A stretch of DNA of 51,641 nt from JARYMI01 sp037444845 (GCA_037444845.1 JBBILQ010000013.1:1-51641); one strand, 5' to 3'. Positions 24,410 through 34,204 are shown, counted from the stretch's first letter. A program made the numbers and translations. Notes: generated by a model from the sequence alone, not told the origin.

Positions 24410-26731
24410 CTATTTCGCCGGCGTCAAAGTCACAACCCAGACCTCTCCAGGCTCGAACTCTTTGGCAAAGAGCAGCCGGCCGCCTTTCCTCTTGACATCA
24501 ACGTCTTCTTCAGTCTCCAGGTTCTTCGCCCGGTAGTCTCTATCCGGAACGGCCAGAGCCAATTCAGCCCGCGTCTTTTCTTCGCTCCTGTTAAAGGCAA
24601 AAAGAACACGGCTTTTTCCCCCTTCAAGAAGCCTGACTTCGATGAGGGCATTCCTATTGGCTGCGGTCACTTCAACAGGCCGTGAAAGCTTCAACCAGTC
24701 AACAAGTCCTGCGAAAAACCTGCCGTTGTTGGGATTCTTGAAATGGTGATAGGCCAAGCCGAGAAATGAGCCAACGATCATGGCCTTTCCCCTGCCATGG
24801 GAGGCCAGAACGATTGCGGGGCCGCCGTTGTCGTATTCCGCCAGCGCTTGAGCTCTGTCGCTGAGGAGCTCAAACTCCTCTTCAAAAAAAATCGTCTCCA
24901 GCCTGTCGCCCGCCCTGAGAAGCGGCAGGGCCTCGTGGGCGTTCTTGATCTTGAGAGTTGACGTTTTTCCGACCGGCCTGAGATAAGACTCTCGGCAGCC
25001 CACGACCTCATGCAGCCCGCCTCCAGGAATGATATCGGAGGAAAACCCGCGCTCATCGACCCATCCGCAGCGGGCTTCGGCGACGATCACTCCCCCGCTC
25101 TCGACATAGGCGATGAGCTTTTTGATGTCATCCCGAGACATCATCACAGGGTAGGGAACGAGAAGCAGCTTGACCTGGCTCCACCTCTCCGGCTTAAGGT
25201 CGAGGACATGGAGGAAATCGACTGGAATGTTTTGCTCAAAGAAGGCCCTGTGGATACCCTGCAGGGATTCGCTCAAGTTGTTTGTCCCGATGGGCTGCCC
25301 CTCGCCGGTGTATGCTTGCTGGCCGCCGACCATATGAGAAAGAGGGTTGTAGAGAATGGCTACCTCAGCTCTAAGGGGCCGGCCCTCGAGGAACAGGCTC
25401 ATGTTCTCAGTGATGAGGCGGGCAATCCCGCCGGCCTTGACGGCCCGTTCTGTAACCTTGCCGTCGAGCTCCACGAGACCGTAGCCGCCGGCCTCATAAC
25501 CGGAGCTCATCGGGTAATAGGCGTAAATGTTAACCGCCCTGGCTCCGCAGGCCACCATCGACCACATCCAGTCTCTCAGGTCAGCGCCGACCACAGGGAC
25601 GCTCACCTTCATCCCGAAGACGCCGTAGCCTGCCTGGAGCTCGCCGACGTAAAACCCGGAGTTCAGCCAGTTCATTGACCGGACGAAGTCGTTGCCCGCC
25701 GCCCTGAAAAAAGGAGACCAGGGCCTGACGGTCCAGGCATGCTTGGGATAGATGGAGACGCCGTAGTAGTCGACGACATTGGCCATCTTGCGGTCATCGG
25801 GAGTTCCGCTCCAGACCGGCTTGGTGAACAGGCCAGGAATCGCCGAATGGCTGGTCGTAACGCCGTGAGGCACGATGTCTTTGACAGCCCTGGCTTTCAT
25901 CGCCAGGTCCTCAGCCAGCTTATCAGAAATAAAGGCTTTCCAATCGATGTAGTCCGTGTAAGTCAAGATCGTGCCGAACCGGGGAGGCTCCACCTGCGCC
26001 CATTTCTCAAAAGTGCGGTACCAGGCCCGGTTGAGGTTTTCGAGCGTCCCGTATTTTGCTTTCAGCCATTCCCTGAACCGCGCCTGACTCGAATGACAGT
26101 AACAGAACTGGATGTGTTCGGGGTTTCCCAGATGATAGATCTCAGCCCAGTTGATGATGTGGGGTTCGCTCCACAGGTCCCAGCCCAAAAAAGCCGGCTT
26201 GTCCTTGACCACTCTGGCGGCTTCAGCAAAAAACTTGAGGATTTTTTCCCGCACGCCGGGATGGTCGAAGCAGAAACCTGGCGAAGCCTGGGATTCGACG
26301 GCAAGGCCGTTCGAGGCCACAAACTTTGAATCCGGGTATTTTCTCCCGACCCAGTCCGGCGCCGAATCGATATAAACCTGGACGATAAGCCTTAACCCGA
26401 CATCGCCAGCCAAGTCCGCCAGCAACTCAAGAGCGCTGAAGTCGTACTTCCCCTCCGCGGGCTCGCCGTTTGTCCACTCCACCCAGCAGCGCACCGTGTT
26501 GAAGCCCAGGTTTTTGATCTGCAACAGGTCTTTTTTCCACACGCGCGGAGAATCCTCTGTCACCTTCTCGAGCATCGGCGCCCGCGCCTTTCCTCCCGCA
26601 TACCAGACCGATACAGGAAAGAAATCGCTTCTGTCACTGGCGTTAATGGCGGGCATCGACGAGAGAGCGAAAATCATGACGAGTGAGACGACACCGGCTT
26701 TTCGAGGACTCTTCCTTATTGCGCTTCTCAT
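24410..26731 (-). CDS. GH42-like exported beta-galactosidase
   Basis: A 773-residue exported glycosidase of GH42 type. A signal peptide ends near residue 31 (SSMPAINA). The (beta/alpha)8 domain has the acid/base E189 in FLGWDLWSEPH and the nucleophile E364 in YVGELQAGYG. A GH42 trimerisation/glutamine-amidotransferase-like domain follows (about 440-660, including SGGVIVAEARCGWVDERG), then a small C-terminal beta domain. It should cleave terminal beta-galactosides or related sugars outside the cytoplasm. It overlaps the GH18 gene by four bases (ATGA), so the two are translationally coupled and likely act on the same glycan. Exact specificity cannot be read. Confidence 0.88.
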   Translation of the reverse strand: MRSAIRKSPRKAGVVSLVMIFALSSMPAINASDRSDFFPVSVWYAGGKARAPMLEKVTEDSPRVWKKDLLQIKNLGFNTVRCWVEWTNGEPAEGKYDFSALELLADLAGDVGLRLIVQVYIDSAPDWVGRKYPDSKFVASNGLAVESQASPGFCFDHPGVREKILKFFAEAARVVKDKPAFLGWDLWSEPHIINWAEIYHLGNPEHIQFCYCHSSQARFREWLKAKYGTLENLNRAWYRTFEKWAQVEPPRFGTILTYTDYIDWKAFISDKLAEDLAMKARAVKDIVPHGVTTSHSAIPGLFTKPVWSGTPDDRKMANVVDYYGVSIYPKHAWTVRPWSPFFRAAGNDFVRSMNWLNSGFYVGELQAGYGVFGMKVSVPVVGADLRDWMWSMVACGARAVNIYAYYPMSSGYEAGGYGLVELDGKVTERAVKAGGIARLITENMSLFLEGRPLRAEVAILYNPLSHMVGGQQAYTGEGQPIGTNNLSESLQGIHRAFFEQNIPVDFLHVLDLKPERWSQVKLLLVPYPVMMSRDDIKKLIAYVESGGVIVAEARCGWVDERGFSSDIIPGGGLHEVVGCRESYLRPVGKTSTLKIKNAHEALPLLRAGDRLETIFFEEEFELLSDRAQALAEYDNGGPAIVLASHGRGKAMIVGSFLGLAYHHFKNPNNGRFFAGLVDWLKLSRPVEVTAANRNALIEVRLLEGGKSRVLFAFNRSEEKTRAELALAVPDRDYRAKNLETEEDVDVKRKGGRLLFAKEFEPGEVWVVTLTPAK

Positions 26732-27921
26732 CGTTTTTCTCCTTTCAGGCTTCGCTTTTTTTCTTGCCTATCGGGTTTTCCTTCATCGGGATTTTGGAAG
26801 GCGTCGCCTGCTGTTTTGAGCAGAACCGGAACACCCGGGTCGTCATCCTGAGTGATCTCCCAGATGATGACGCCGGCCGCCCGCTTGTCCAGAACATACT
26901 CGCATTTGAGGGAGATCGATTCTTCATCGTCGTAACAGACAATCATCGGTTGGCCGGGTTTCCGGACATAGGGGACCTGAGCGCAGTCATCCCAAAGGCG
27001 GGTCCAGCCGGCCTTGAGAAGGTCAAGGACTTCGACGTACCCGTAATACAAACTCCTCTGGAATTTCTGGTAAAGCTCCCCGCAGTCGAAGGACCGGCCG
27101 AAAAAGGCGATCCCTAACAGCAGCTTGTTAGCGGGAACGCCCCGGGAGAGGAAATAGAGGAAGCTATCGTTAAAAGAGCCGCAGGTGTCAAGGTGGCACG
27201 AGTAGAGGGGGGAGTTGTGGCCCGAATGGTCGCTCCACTCGCCGTGATAGTCGTACGTCATGGCGCTGATATAGTCAAAATCTCCGGCCAGCGCTTCGTA
27301 ATTGATCCATTTCCCCCAGTACGGCCCTGATGGCGCAGCCATGGTCAGGAGAAGCGGCGGACTCTGGGCTTTGAGGGCAGCGGAGAGTTCTTTAATGAAA
27401 GAAACAAAATTCTGCATTTCGACGGCGTTGGAGACAAATTCCCAGTCGATATCGACGCCGTCATAATGATGCGACTTGACAAAATTCAGGACCTGGCTGA
27501 TGAACCGGCTTCTCGTCGCCGGCGTCGCCGCCATCCCCGGAAACCCCTCGCAGTTCCCCCAGCCGCCGATGCTCATGATCACCTTGACGTTCCGGCGGTG
27601 GGCCTCGCTCACAAGCTCGGGATAGAGATAATCCTCACTCACCACCAGGTTCCCCTGGGCATCAGGCTTGGTGAAGGCATGAGCGATGTGGGTCAGATAC
27701 TCGTAATTGATCCGGGTGTGGTCGAAGGCGGGCCTGCGCCAGGAGGGATAATAACCCATGACCGTTTTTGTCAGGTTTCGGGCTGGAGGCTGAACGGACG
27801 GCGGCGCGGCCTTCGGACAGGCCCAGTCCAGCAAGACCAGGACTAAAGCGGCCAGCGGCATGAATAATAAAAGAATGGGCTTCAGCGGCCCTCGGTTGTA
27901 TCTCACCACGGTTTTTCTCAT
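26728..27921 (-). CDS. GH18 chitinase-like glycosidase
   Basis: A 397-residue exported GH18 protein. A hydrophobic signal or anchor spans about residues 15-34 and is followed by Cys35; the preceding residues (LLDWAC) are not a strict lipobox, so lipoprotein status is open. The catalytic signature D154-G-V-D157-I-D159-W-E161 is complete, and SIGG occurs upstream at 117-120 and MTYDYHGEWSD downstream. It should cut beta-1,4-linked GlcNAc chains, either chitin-type or the chitobiose core of N-glycans (endo-beta-N-acetylglucosaminidase). The adjacent beta-mannosidase and galactosidase genes make the N-glycan reading attractive but unproven. The start has GGAGGTCC upstream, 80 bases after the GH2 gene. 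Confidence 0.9.
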   Translation of the reverse strand: MRKTVVRYNRGPLKPILLLFMPLAALVLVLLDWACPKAAPPSVQPPARNLTKTVMGYYPSWRRPAFDHTRINYEYLTHIAHAFTKPDAQGNLVVSEDYLYPELVSEAHRRNVKVIMSIGGWGNCEGFPGMAATPATRSRFISQVLNFVKSHHYDGVDIDWEFVSNAVEMQNFVSFIKELSAALKAQSPPLLLTMAAPSGPYWGKWINYEALAGDFDYISAMTYDYHGEWSDHSGHNSPLYSCHLDTCGSFNDSFLYFLSRGVPANKLLLGIAFFGRSFDCGELYQKFQRSLYYGYVEVLDLLKAGWTRLWDDCAQVPYVRKPGQPMIVCYDDEESISLKCEYVLDKRAAGVIIWEITQDDDPGVPVLLKTAGDAFQNPDEGKPDRQEKKRSLKGEKR

Positions 27922-28001
27922 TTCAGGACCTCCTTTTCAGAGTCTGGCCACCCGGCTCCATCAGCACCCTCTTCTCGGCAGCCTGCCCTGCGCTCATGGA
28001 C

Positions 28002-30569
28002 TCAATATGTGTCCCGAAGAGAGACAATTTTTAGCGCCTTCTTGAATGAAGCGATATCCACAGGAGTTGAAGAGAGGAATCTGACCTCATGTTGCCGGCC
28101 GGGGACGATGTCGAAAAAGTTATCAGAGAACCGGCCCTCAAACCCGGGCGCCGAAACATAGACCATCTTGGCCAGGCGGGCAGCCCCAAGCCGGACGATC
28201 ATCCGGCCGTCTCGCTCAAAGACCTCTGGCCTGATCTCGGGCTCGGGCAGAGAAGCCCTCTTCAGGGGGGTAAAATGGAAGACGTTGGAGCTCAGCGTCT
28301 CGCCTCCTCTCCTGAGCTCGCAGTAAAGATAGACATCTTCTGGAGCACGGTCCTTCCTCAAATCATCGAGGGACTTTTCCAGGAGGACGCGCCTTGACCT
28401 CGGCTCCAGCCTGACGCTAACCTCACCATCCTGGACAACGTCTCCATCATAGGTGAAAACGCCGCAGTAGAAATCTCCGTCGACGGGCCGGCCCAAATCG
28501 GAGATGCCGTAAATCTTCAGGCTTTTTTCGTCATCAATGGGTGCAACCAGGACCGGATTATAAAACCTCCGAGCATAGTAATGGAGCGCCTTCCAGGTGC
28601 CATAATAATCCGTCCCTGCCCAAGAGGCGACCGGCCAGCAGTCGTTAACCTGCCAGTAAAGAGAGCCCATGATGCGCGGCATCTGGCTGCGAAAGTGCTC
28701 GACGCCGATCTTCATTCCCTCGGCCTGCTGGACCTGGCTCAGCCAGAGCAGGGATTCGAAGTCCTTTGGCATCCTGTACTGGTCGAGCATATAGAGGAGG
28801 ATGAGGCGGTTTCCCTCCGGATGCTTCTGGTGCTGTTCCATCACCGGTGACGTGAGATTCCAGTCTTCGGGAAGGGCAAACGTCTTGACTGTTTCGAGGA
28901 GCGGGAAAGACTGGAACCCGAATTCACTGAAGAAGCGATGGAATTTTTTTCGGTATTCTGAAAAAGGCTCTTTGCCGTGCCAGATTCCCCAGTAGTGCGT
29001 GTCGCCGCTTTTATCCGAGCGCGGCTGGCCGATTATTCCGGAATGCGGCGAGCTTGGCCAGTACGCACGCGATGGGTCGAACCTCTCCACTGTCCGCGGA
29101 AGAATCTCGTGAAATATTTTCTCGTAATCGTTCCAGACTGTCGCCGGATACTTCTCTTTCCAGCCCCAGTGGAACCATCCCTCCTCGCACTCGTTGTTGC
29201 CGCACCAGAGCCCGATCGAAGGGTGGTGCCGGAGCGCCTTGACCACGTCCTCTGCCTCAGCCCTGACGTTCTCCAGGAAGGCGTCGTCGCCGGGAAACAT
29301 GGCGCAGGCGAACATGAAGTCCTGCCAGACGACCAGGCCCAGCTCGTCGCAGAGGTCATAGAAATCCGGCGACTCGTAAATGCCGCCGCCCCAGACGCGA
29401 AGCATGTTCATGTTGGCCTCCCGGCAATCGCGGAGAAGCCTCTCGTACTTCTGGCGGCTGACGCGCGGCGGGAAGGAATCAGCCGGGATCCAGTTGCCGC
29501 CTTTGGCAAAGAAAGGGATTCCGTTTGCGACAAAGCGGAAACTCTTTCCCCACTCGTCCGGGCTCTGTTCGAGGGCCAGGGTTCGCACCCCTATCCTTTT
29601 TTCCACCGAATCAAGCAGACGGCCTTTCCGGTAGAGGTCGATCCTCACCGTGTAAAGGTTCTGCTCGCCCATCCCGGCGGGCCACCACAGGTCGGGGTTT
29701 GTGATAGGCAGGGCTTTTTCATTGACATTCTCACCTGTTTTTAAAGAGACCGACTCGCTATGGGAAAAAGTTCTTTTGCCCATGACTGTGGCTTTTAGGG
29801 CAACATTTTGCTTTCTTTCAGATAGCACCCGCGTCCGGGCCCGGATGATCACCCTGTTTTTATCGACGAAATCCTGCTTGAATTCGACCTCGCTTATCCG
29901 GCCTCCTTCCCAGGCCTCGATGAAGATTGACCGCCAGATGCCCGATGTCACAAGCCTCGGCCCCCAGTCCCAGCCAAAATGATAGGGGGCTTTGCGCACA
30001 TGAGGCGAACCACCCGGGAGCTTGTAGGGAAGTTTCTCTTCTAAGAGTTCAGCTCGGCGGACGGGCGAATCGAACCGGATGAGGATTTCATTCAGTCCGG
30101 GCTGGAGATATGGCTTGACATCAAACCTGTAGCTCCGGAACATGTTGTCAGTCTCGGCAACCTGGTTCCCGTTGAGATAAATCGACGCGAACGTATCCAG
30201 CCCCAGAGCCACGAGCTCAACGTGAGGCTTCCGGAGCAGCGCTTCCGTTACCTCGAACCCCCTCCGGTATTCCCAGTCCTCTTTTTCCACCCACTGGACT
30301 TTAAGCTCGTTATCCCGGAAGAAAGGGTCGGGGATAAGCCTGGCTTCAATCAAATCCAGATGCACGCAGCCGGGGACGCGCGCCGGATGCCAGGCTTTCT
30401 GTCGAGCCTGCCGAAATTGCCAATCGCCGTCAAGCGGAACGCGGGCAACCGCCGCCGGTTCTGAACCGGGAGCGGCCGGGGTCAAAACGGCCAGACTGAC
30501 GATAAGGACAGCTACCTGATTCCAGAGCTCCCTTGGAAATCGATTTTTTCTCATCCTAAAGAGCGCCAT
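28002..30569 (-). CDS. GH2 beta-mannosidase
   Basis: An 855-residue exported GH2 enzyme of the beta-mannosidase subgroup. The signal peptide ends around residue 36. The domain order is sugar-binding jelly roll (about 45-215), immunoglobulin-like sandwich (215-330), TIM barrel (330-620) and C-terminal sandwiches. Acid/base E460 lies in LWCGNNECEEGW and nucleophile E549 in RFFSEFGFQSFP, both characteristic of beta-mannosidases. The HFGWDWGPRLVTSGIWR segment is also typical. It removes terminal beta-mannose, as found in N-glycan cores and mannans. ATG 30569 follows GGAGGAGGAC. It sits between the GH88/105 gene upstream and the GH18-GH42 pair downstream, all on the minus strand. Confidence 0.93.
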   Translation of the reverse strand: MALFRMRKNRFPRELWNQVAVLIVSLAVLTPAAPGSEPAAVARVPLDGDWQFRQARQKAWHPARVPGCVHLDLIEARLIPDPFFRDNELKVQWVEKEDWEYRRGFEVTEALLRKPHVELVALGLDTFASIYLNGNQVAETDNMFRSYRFDVKPYLQPGLNEILIRFDSPVRRAELLEEKLPYKLPGGSPHVRKAPYHFGWDWGPRLVTSGIWRSIFIEAWEGGRISEVEFKQDFVDKNRVIIRARTRVLSERKQNVALKATVMGKRTFSHSESVSLKTGENVNEKALPITNPDLWWPAGMGEQNLYTVRIDLYRKGRLLDSVEKRIGVRTLALEQSPDEWGKSFRFVANGIPFFAKGGNWIPADSFPPRVSRQKYERLLRDCREANMNMLRVWGGGIYESPDFYDLCDELGLVVWQDFMFACAMFPGDDAFLENVRAEAEDVVKALRHHPSIGLWCGNNECEEGWFHWGWKEKYPATVWNDYEKIFHEILPRTVERFDPSRAYWPSSPHSGIIGQPRSDKSGDTHYWGIWHGKEPFSEYRKKFHRFFSEFGFQSFPLLETVKTFALPEDWNLTSPVMEQHQKHPEGNRLILLYMLDQYRMPKDFESLLWLSQVQQAEGMKIGVEHFRSQMPRIMGSLYWQVNDCWPVASWAGTDYYGTWKALHYYARRFYNPVLVAPIDDEKSLKIYGISDLGRPVDGDFYCGVFTYDGDVVQDGEVSVRLEPRSRRVLLEKSLDDLRKDRAPEDVYLYCELRRGGETLSSNVFHFTPLKRASLPEPEIRPEVFERDGRMIVRLGAARLAKMVYVSAPGFEGRFSDNFFDIVPGRQHEVRFLSSTPVDIASFKKALKIVSLRDTY

Positions 30570-30685
30570 GTCCTCCTCCCGTTGTTCTAATCGATGGGTC
30601 CATCATCAAGGATAATAAAAAAGAGTCAACATGTCACCATTTGAATCGACTGGCGGGCGCCTTCGCCCGCGATAAGGGCTCTCGT

Positions 30686-31756
30686 TCAGACACAAGAATC
30701 CGCGAAGTCCCTCGCCGCAGCTTCCGTGAGCAGGAAGAAAGCCTGGCCTTCCGTGGCTGTTCCCGGAGAGTCGAAGTTTGGCGAGCCGCACACGTCCTGG
30801 ACATAGCCGTTGGCGTCCACTTTCTGGCGAGCCGCCTGACGCATCCTGTCGGCTCGCTTGAGGTAAGATTCATCGAGCCAGCCGCCTTGAATGCCGCGAT
30901 ATATTGTGTAGGCCAACATCTGGGCGAGGTTCGTCTCAACGAAGGTGGCGGGGTTGTCCACAAAATCATGGAAAAGCCCGTCCGGTCGCTGGTAAGCCAA
31001 GCAGCCGTCGATGACCTCTTTGACAAAGCCGGTGAGCTTTCTCCTCTCTTCGGCCATGCCAGCCGGGAGCGCCTTGATGACACGGGCCATCCCCGCCGCC
31101 GCCCAGCCGTTTCCGACGCCCCAGAAATCCTTCCTGATAAATTCTCCCCGGCCGTCGTCGAAGTTGTGAGAGAAAAGCTTCTTCTCCGGGTTCCAGAGGA
31201 TTCGCCGGACACCCTCAATTTGCCTTACGGCTTCCTCGGGATGGCCAGCGAGAGCGATAAACGGCGGAGCCATGTACAGGGAATCAACCCACACCTGAGG
31301 CTTGTTGGCGACATGGTAAAGGACGCCCTCTTTTGTCCGGGGCGCTCGCTCGAGCAAATACTCGAGCATTCTCGATGCCGCCTGCCGGAATTTCGGGTCG
31401 CCTGTGACCTCAGCCGCAAAGAGGACAGCCTCGCCGTTGGCGGCCGGGTCGGTCGCGCCCTCCCAGCAGCTGATGACCGCCAGCCGGCCGTCCGGGATCT
31501 GGCGAACCACAGCCTCTCTGGCCATCAGGACAACAAGCTCCGTCTCTCCGCTTTCGAGGAAAGCCTGGGCGGCCACTCCCTGCTCCCAGGCGTCTCTCTG
31601 CATCGTCAGCATGGCCAGCTTCACCTTCTCCCGAAGAGGGTCCTTGGCCGCAGAAGCGGGAGGCCTGTCGCTGGGCCAGGCAACCGGAAAAGCCACAAAG
31701 GAGCCGGCTGCCGCCCCGGATAGGGCTGTCTTTTTCAAAAATGCCCGTCTGTGCAT
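30686..31756 (-). CDS. GH88/GH105-type unsaturated glycuronyl hydrolase
   Basis: A 356-residue protein with a twin-arginine-like signal (R3-R4-A-F-L-K-K-T followed by ALSGAAAGSFVAF). The mature part is an (alpha/alpha)6 barrel of the YteR/GH105-GH88 kind. The segment QVWVDSLYMAPPFIA places the likely catalytic Asp at D158; FWGVGNGWAAAGMARVI and YQRPDGLFHDFVD are also typical. Such enzymes hydrate unsaturated uronic acids left by polysaccharide lyases on pectin or glycosaminoglycan fragments. No lyase is encoded in the window. It is the promoter-proximal gene of the GH2-GH18-GH42 series, divergent from nagB, with an AT-rich region (TATATAATTTATATA) between. Confidence 0.88.
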   Translation of the reverse strand: MHRRAFLKKTALSGAAAGSFVAFPVAWPSDRPPASAAKDPLREKVKLAMLTMQRDAWEQGVAAQAFLESGETELVVLMAREAVVRQIPDGRLAVISCWEGATDPAANGEAVLFAAEVTGDPKFRQAASRMLEYLLERAPRTKEGVLYHVANKPQVWVDSLYMAPPFIALAGHPEEAVRQIEGVRRILWNPEKKLFSHNFDDGRGEFIRKDFWGVGNGWAAAGMARVIKALPAGMAEERRKLTGFVKEVIDGCLAYQRPDGLFHDFVDNPATFVETNLAQMLAYTIYRGIQGGWLDESYLKRADRMRQAARQKVDANGYVQDVCGSPNFDSPGTATEGQAFFLLTEAAARDFADSCV

Positions 31757-31990
31757 TTTATGCTCCTATTTCCTATATAATTTATATATTCTATCGGAAT
31801 ATGTGCTATTATGTCCAGGGGCGCAACGATCGAGCCCTCGCCGCCGCCAGCGCGTTAAGTCTTCTTATATAAGATCGGCCCGGCAAAATCAACATCGATT
31901 CTCGTCGCCTTCCTGGCCTTTAAGTTGCAGCCGGTTTTTTATATAATTCAGCGTTATGGTTCAAATTCCTTCGGTTTAAAGGACGGAGAC
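31757..31990. promoter_or_regulatory. Divergent promoter region of GH88/105 operon and nagB
   Basis: The 234 bases are AT-rich near the GH88/105 start, with TATATAATTTATATA close to that gene on the minus strand. On the plus strand TATAAT (31942-31947) is a good -10 candidate about 45 bases before the nagB ATG; its -35 is not clear. No obvious operator was seen. Confidence 0.45.
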
Positions 31991-32785
31991 ATGGAAATCA
32001 TCATCAAGCCCGATTATGATGCTGTCTGCGCGGAGTCGGCAGCCATCATCCTCCGGGCCTGGAAGAAAGAGAATGCCCTCGTCCTCGGCCTGGCCACGGG
32101 CAAGACACCGCTCGGGCTCTACGAGAAACTCATCGCCCTCCACAAGAGCGGTGAGATGGATTTTTCGACCGTTATCACCTTTGCCCTGGACGAATACTTA
32201 GGGCTCGAAGAAACCAATCCCCAGAGTTTCGCCTTTTACTTAGACAGGCATTTCTACCGGCACATCAACATCAGGCCAGAAAACATCCATCGCCTCAGCG
32301 GCAGGCCCTCCGACATCGACGAACACTGCCGCTCCTACGAGAGGAAAGTCCGGAGCGTCGGCGGGATCGACATCCAGATCCTCGGCCTCGGAAGAAACGG
32401 CCACATCGGGTTCAATGAGCCCGGGTCTTCCCTGACATCCCGGACAAGACTCAAATCCTTGACCCAGGAGACTGTCGAGGCCAACGCCCCATTATTTGAA
32501 GACGAACTAGATGTGCCGCGGTTCTGCCTGACCATGGGGATCGGGACCATCCTCGAATCCAGGTTGATCCTTCTGCTGGCTTCAGGCGAGGGCAAAGCCG
32601 ACGTCGTCGCCCGGGCTGCCGAGGGTCCTGTCACGGCCTTTGTGCCCGCATCCGCCCTCCAGCTCCATCCTCAAGCCAAGTTTATCCTTGATGAAGAGGC
32701 GGCGTCAAGGCTTGCCCTGAAAGACTACTACCGCTGGACTCAGGAGAACAAAGAACGGCTCTCTTCTTTTACGAGAAAAGAATAA
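31991..32785 (+). CDS. nagB: Glucosamine-6-phosphate deaminase
   Basis: A 264-residue NagB-family deaminase/isomerase that converts glucosamine-6-phosphate to fructose-6-phosphate and ammonia. The phosphate-binding segment is LGLATGKTPLGLY. The general-base region is FALDEYLGL. The ring-opening region GLGRNGHIGFNEPGSS matches the Bacillus-type NagB pattern. ATG 31991 follows GGACGGAG. The gene stands alone on the plus strand, divergent from the glycosidase operon starting with the GH88/105 gene. With nagA (13126) and the ROK kinase (23102) it completes GlcNAc catabolism. A related 6-phosphogluconolactonase reading is less likely because of the FNEPG motif. Confidence 0.92.
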   Translation: MEIIIKPDYDAVCAESAAIILRAWKKENALVLGLATGKTPLGLYEKLIALHKSGEMDFSTVITFALDEYLGLEETNPQSFAFYLDRHFYRHINIRPENIHRLSGRPSDIDEHCRSYERKVRSVGGIDIQILGLGRNGHIGFNEPGSSLTSRTRLKSLTQETVEANAPLFEDELDVPRFCLTMGIGTILESRLILLLASGEGKADVVARAAEGPVTAFVPASALQLHPQAKFILDEEAASRLALKDYYRWTQENKERLSSFTRKE

Positions 32786-32833
32786 TCTTGTTTATCAACC
32801 CCTCTATCGTGCAAACCCAAAGATGAGACATCC

Positions 32834-34204
32834 TTATTTAATAAGGAAAAATTTCGTCTGTCGGCCATCAACAAACCGGCACCCCTCCTCGGTGAAAGCA
32901 CCCATTTCTTCGTAGCCGATCCTCACGTCCTGGCTATCCCACTCGGGGACTGCGGTCGTGCTGCTGAACTCGATGGCGTAAACGGTGTTGGGATAGAGAG
33001 GATATTTGCCGCGCTCGCGGATGTCCTCGGGCGCGGATTCGGGCGGACGGGCATCGGCCGTGCATCCGGCGCCGTGTCCATGTGTTCCAAGCGGGTGGGA
33101 ATAGATGAGCGGCCGCAGCCCCTCGGCCGCCGCCTTCTTCATGGCTGAATCGACGATGTCGTTTCCGCTCCGGCCTGGTCTGAACTCCGCCATAAAAATA
33201 TCCGCCACGCGGTTAGCCCGGCGGAGCGCTTCCTTTAGGCCTGGCGGCGCATCGTCTTCCCCGCTCCTGCAGACATAGGCCTGGAGCTGCATATCCGTGC
33301 AGAGCCCCAGGTAGAGGATGCCGACGTCGCAGTGAAGGAGGTCGCCGCGGCGGATGACGTTGTCTCTCTCGCCATATTTGGCTTGCTCCTTCTTGTGTCT
33401 CTGGATGGAAACGGACGGCTGAAACCAGGTCTCGAGGCCGAGGTCGGTGACTCTCTGCCTGATCCACCAGACGACGTCTTCAGTCGTGGTGATGCCGGGG
33501 ACGATGACCCGGTTGGAGAAGAACTCGGCGATGATGTCGTGGGCAATGCCAGCGATATATCGGTAGGCGCTGAGCTCCTGCGGACTTCGTGTCTCCAGCC
33601 AGCCTACGCACAGGTTCTCGGCCGAGACGAACCTCGATGCCAGGTCCGAGCCGAGGGCTTTTTCCAGCTTCGCCTTCAAGCTCGCTGTCAACCCGTCGCC
33701 GAAAGCCCAGTTTTCAGAGACGTTGATGCCAATCTTCTTTGGGTTACGAGCCCTGATGACCTCGGCCAGGCTGTCGAATTGCTTTTTCTTCTTGTCAACC
33801 CAGGTGGATTTGTACCATTCGCCCATTCCGAAATAGCTGCCCGAGAGTCTTTCCACTCCTTTTTCCGGGCCAAGGTCGTGGAAAATCAGGATGGCCGTCC
33901 GACGGGCGTACATGGTCGGCCTGGGCACGAGGCTCAAGTAGACAGGGTCCTCGTTGTACTCGCGGTTGATGACGAGCCACATGTCGATTCCCTCGCGCCG
34001 CATCAGCTCAGGAAGGATGTTGTCAAGCCGCCACTTCAACCACTCATTCTGGACCCGGGCTCTTTCTCTCTCCGGCAGGATGTTCTTGGAGTCCTGGACA
34101 TCGGCAATCTCCTGGCCAGAGGCGGCCAAAACTCCAAATTGACAAAAGAGCATAAAAATCACGCAGAAAATGAGCCCAAGATGCTTCGGATAAGAACGGC
34201 TCAT
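32834..34204 (-). CDS. Exported M24 (Xaa-Pro aminopeptidase-like) metallopeptidase
   Basis: A 456-residue protein with a signal peptide (residues 1-29). The N-terminal creatinase-like domain is followed by a pita-bread M24 domain (about 205-456). Metal-ligand segments are visible: LLHCDVGI, CTDMQLQAYV, GTHGHGAGC, YAIEFSS and IGYEEMGAF. M24 enzymes remove N-terminal residues before proline or hydrolyse related amides. Export suggests a periplasmic peptidase that could work with the S9 enzyme at 20993. I chose ATG 34204 over an adjacent TTG because AAAGGAGG stands five bases before it. It converges with nagB; the short palindrome around its stop codon lacks a T-tract. Confidence 0.87.
   Translation of the reverse strand: MSRSYPKHLGLIFCVIFMLFCQFGVLAASGQEIADVQDSKNILPERERARVQNEWLKWRLDNILPELMRREGIDMWLVINREYNEDPVYLSLVPRPTMYARRTAILIFHDLGPEKGVERLSGSYFGMGEWYKSTWVDKKKKQFDSLAEVIRARNPKKIGINVSENWAFGDGLTASLKAKLEKALGSDLASRFVSAENLCVGWLETRSPQELSAYRYIAGIAHDIIAEFFSNRVIVPGITTTEDVVWWIRQRVTDLGLETWFQPSVSIQRHKKEQAKYGERDNVIRRGDLLHCDVGILYLGLCTDMQLQAYVCRSGEDDAPPGLKEALRRANRVADIFMAEFRPGRSGNDIVDSAMKKAAAEGLRPLIYSHPLGTHGHGAGCTADARPPESAPEDIRERGKYPLYPNTVYAIEFSSTTAVPEWDSQDVRIGYEEMGAFTEEGCRFVDGRQTKFFLIK

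Noticed and set aside
31958..31969. GGTTCAAATTCC resembling a tRNA T-loop
   Set aside because: There is no acceptor stem, D-arm or anticodon arm around it; the upstream bases form a promoter-like AT-rich region and the nagB leader.
32831..32847. TCCTTATTTAATAAGGA palindrome as a terminator between nagB and the M24 gene
   Set aside because: The stem overlaps the M24 stop codon, is AT-rich and has no T-tract in either direction.
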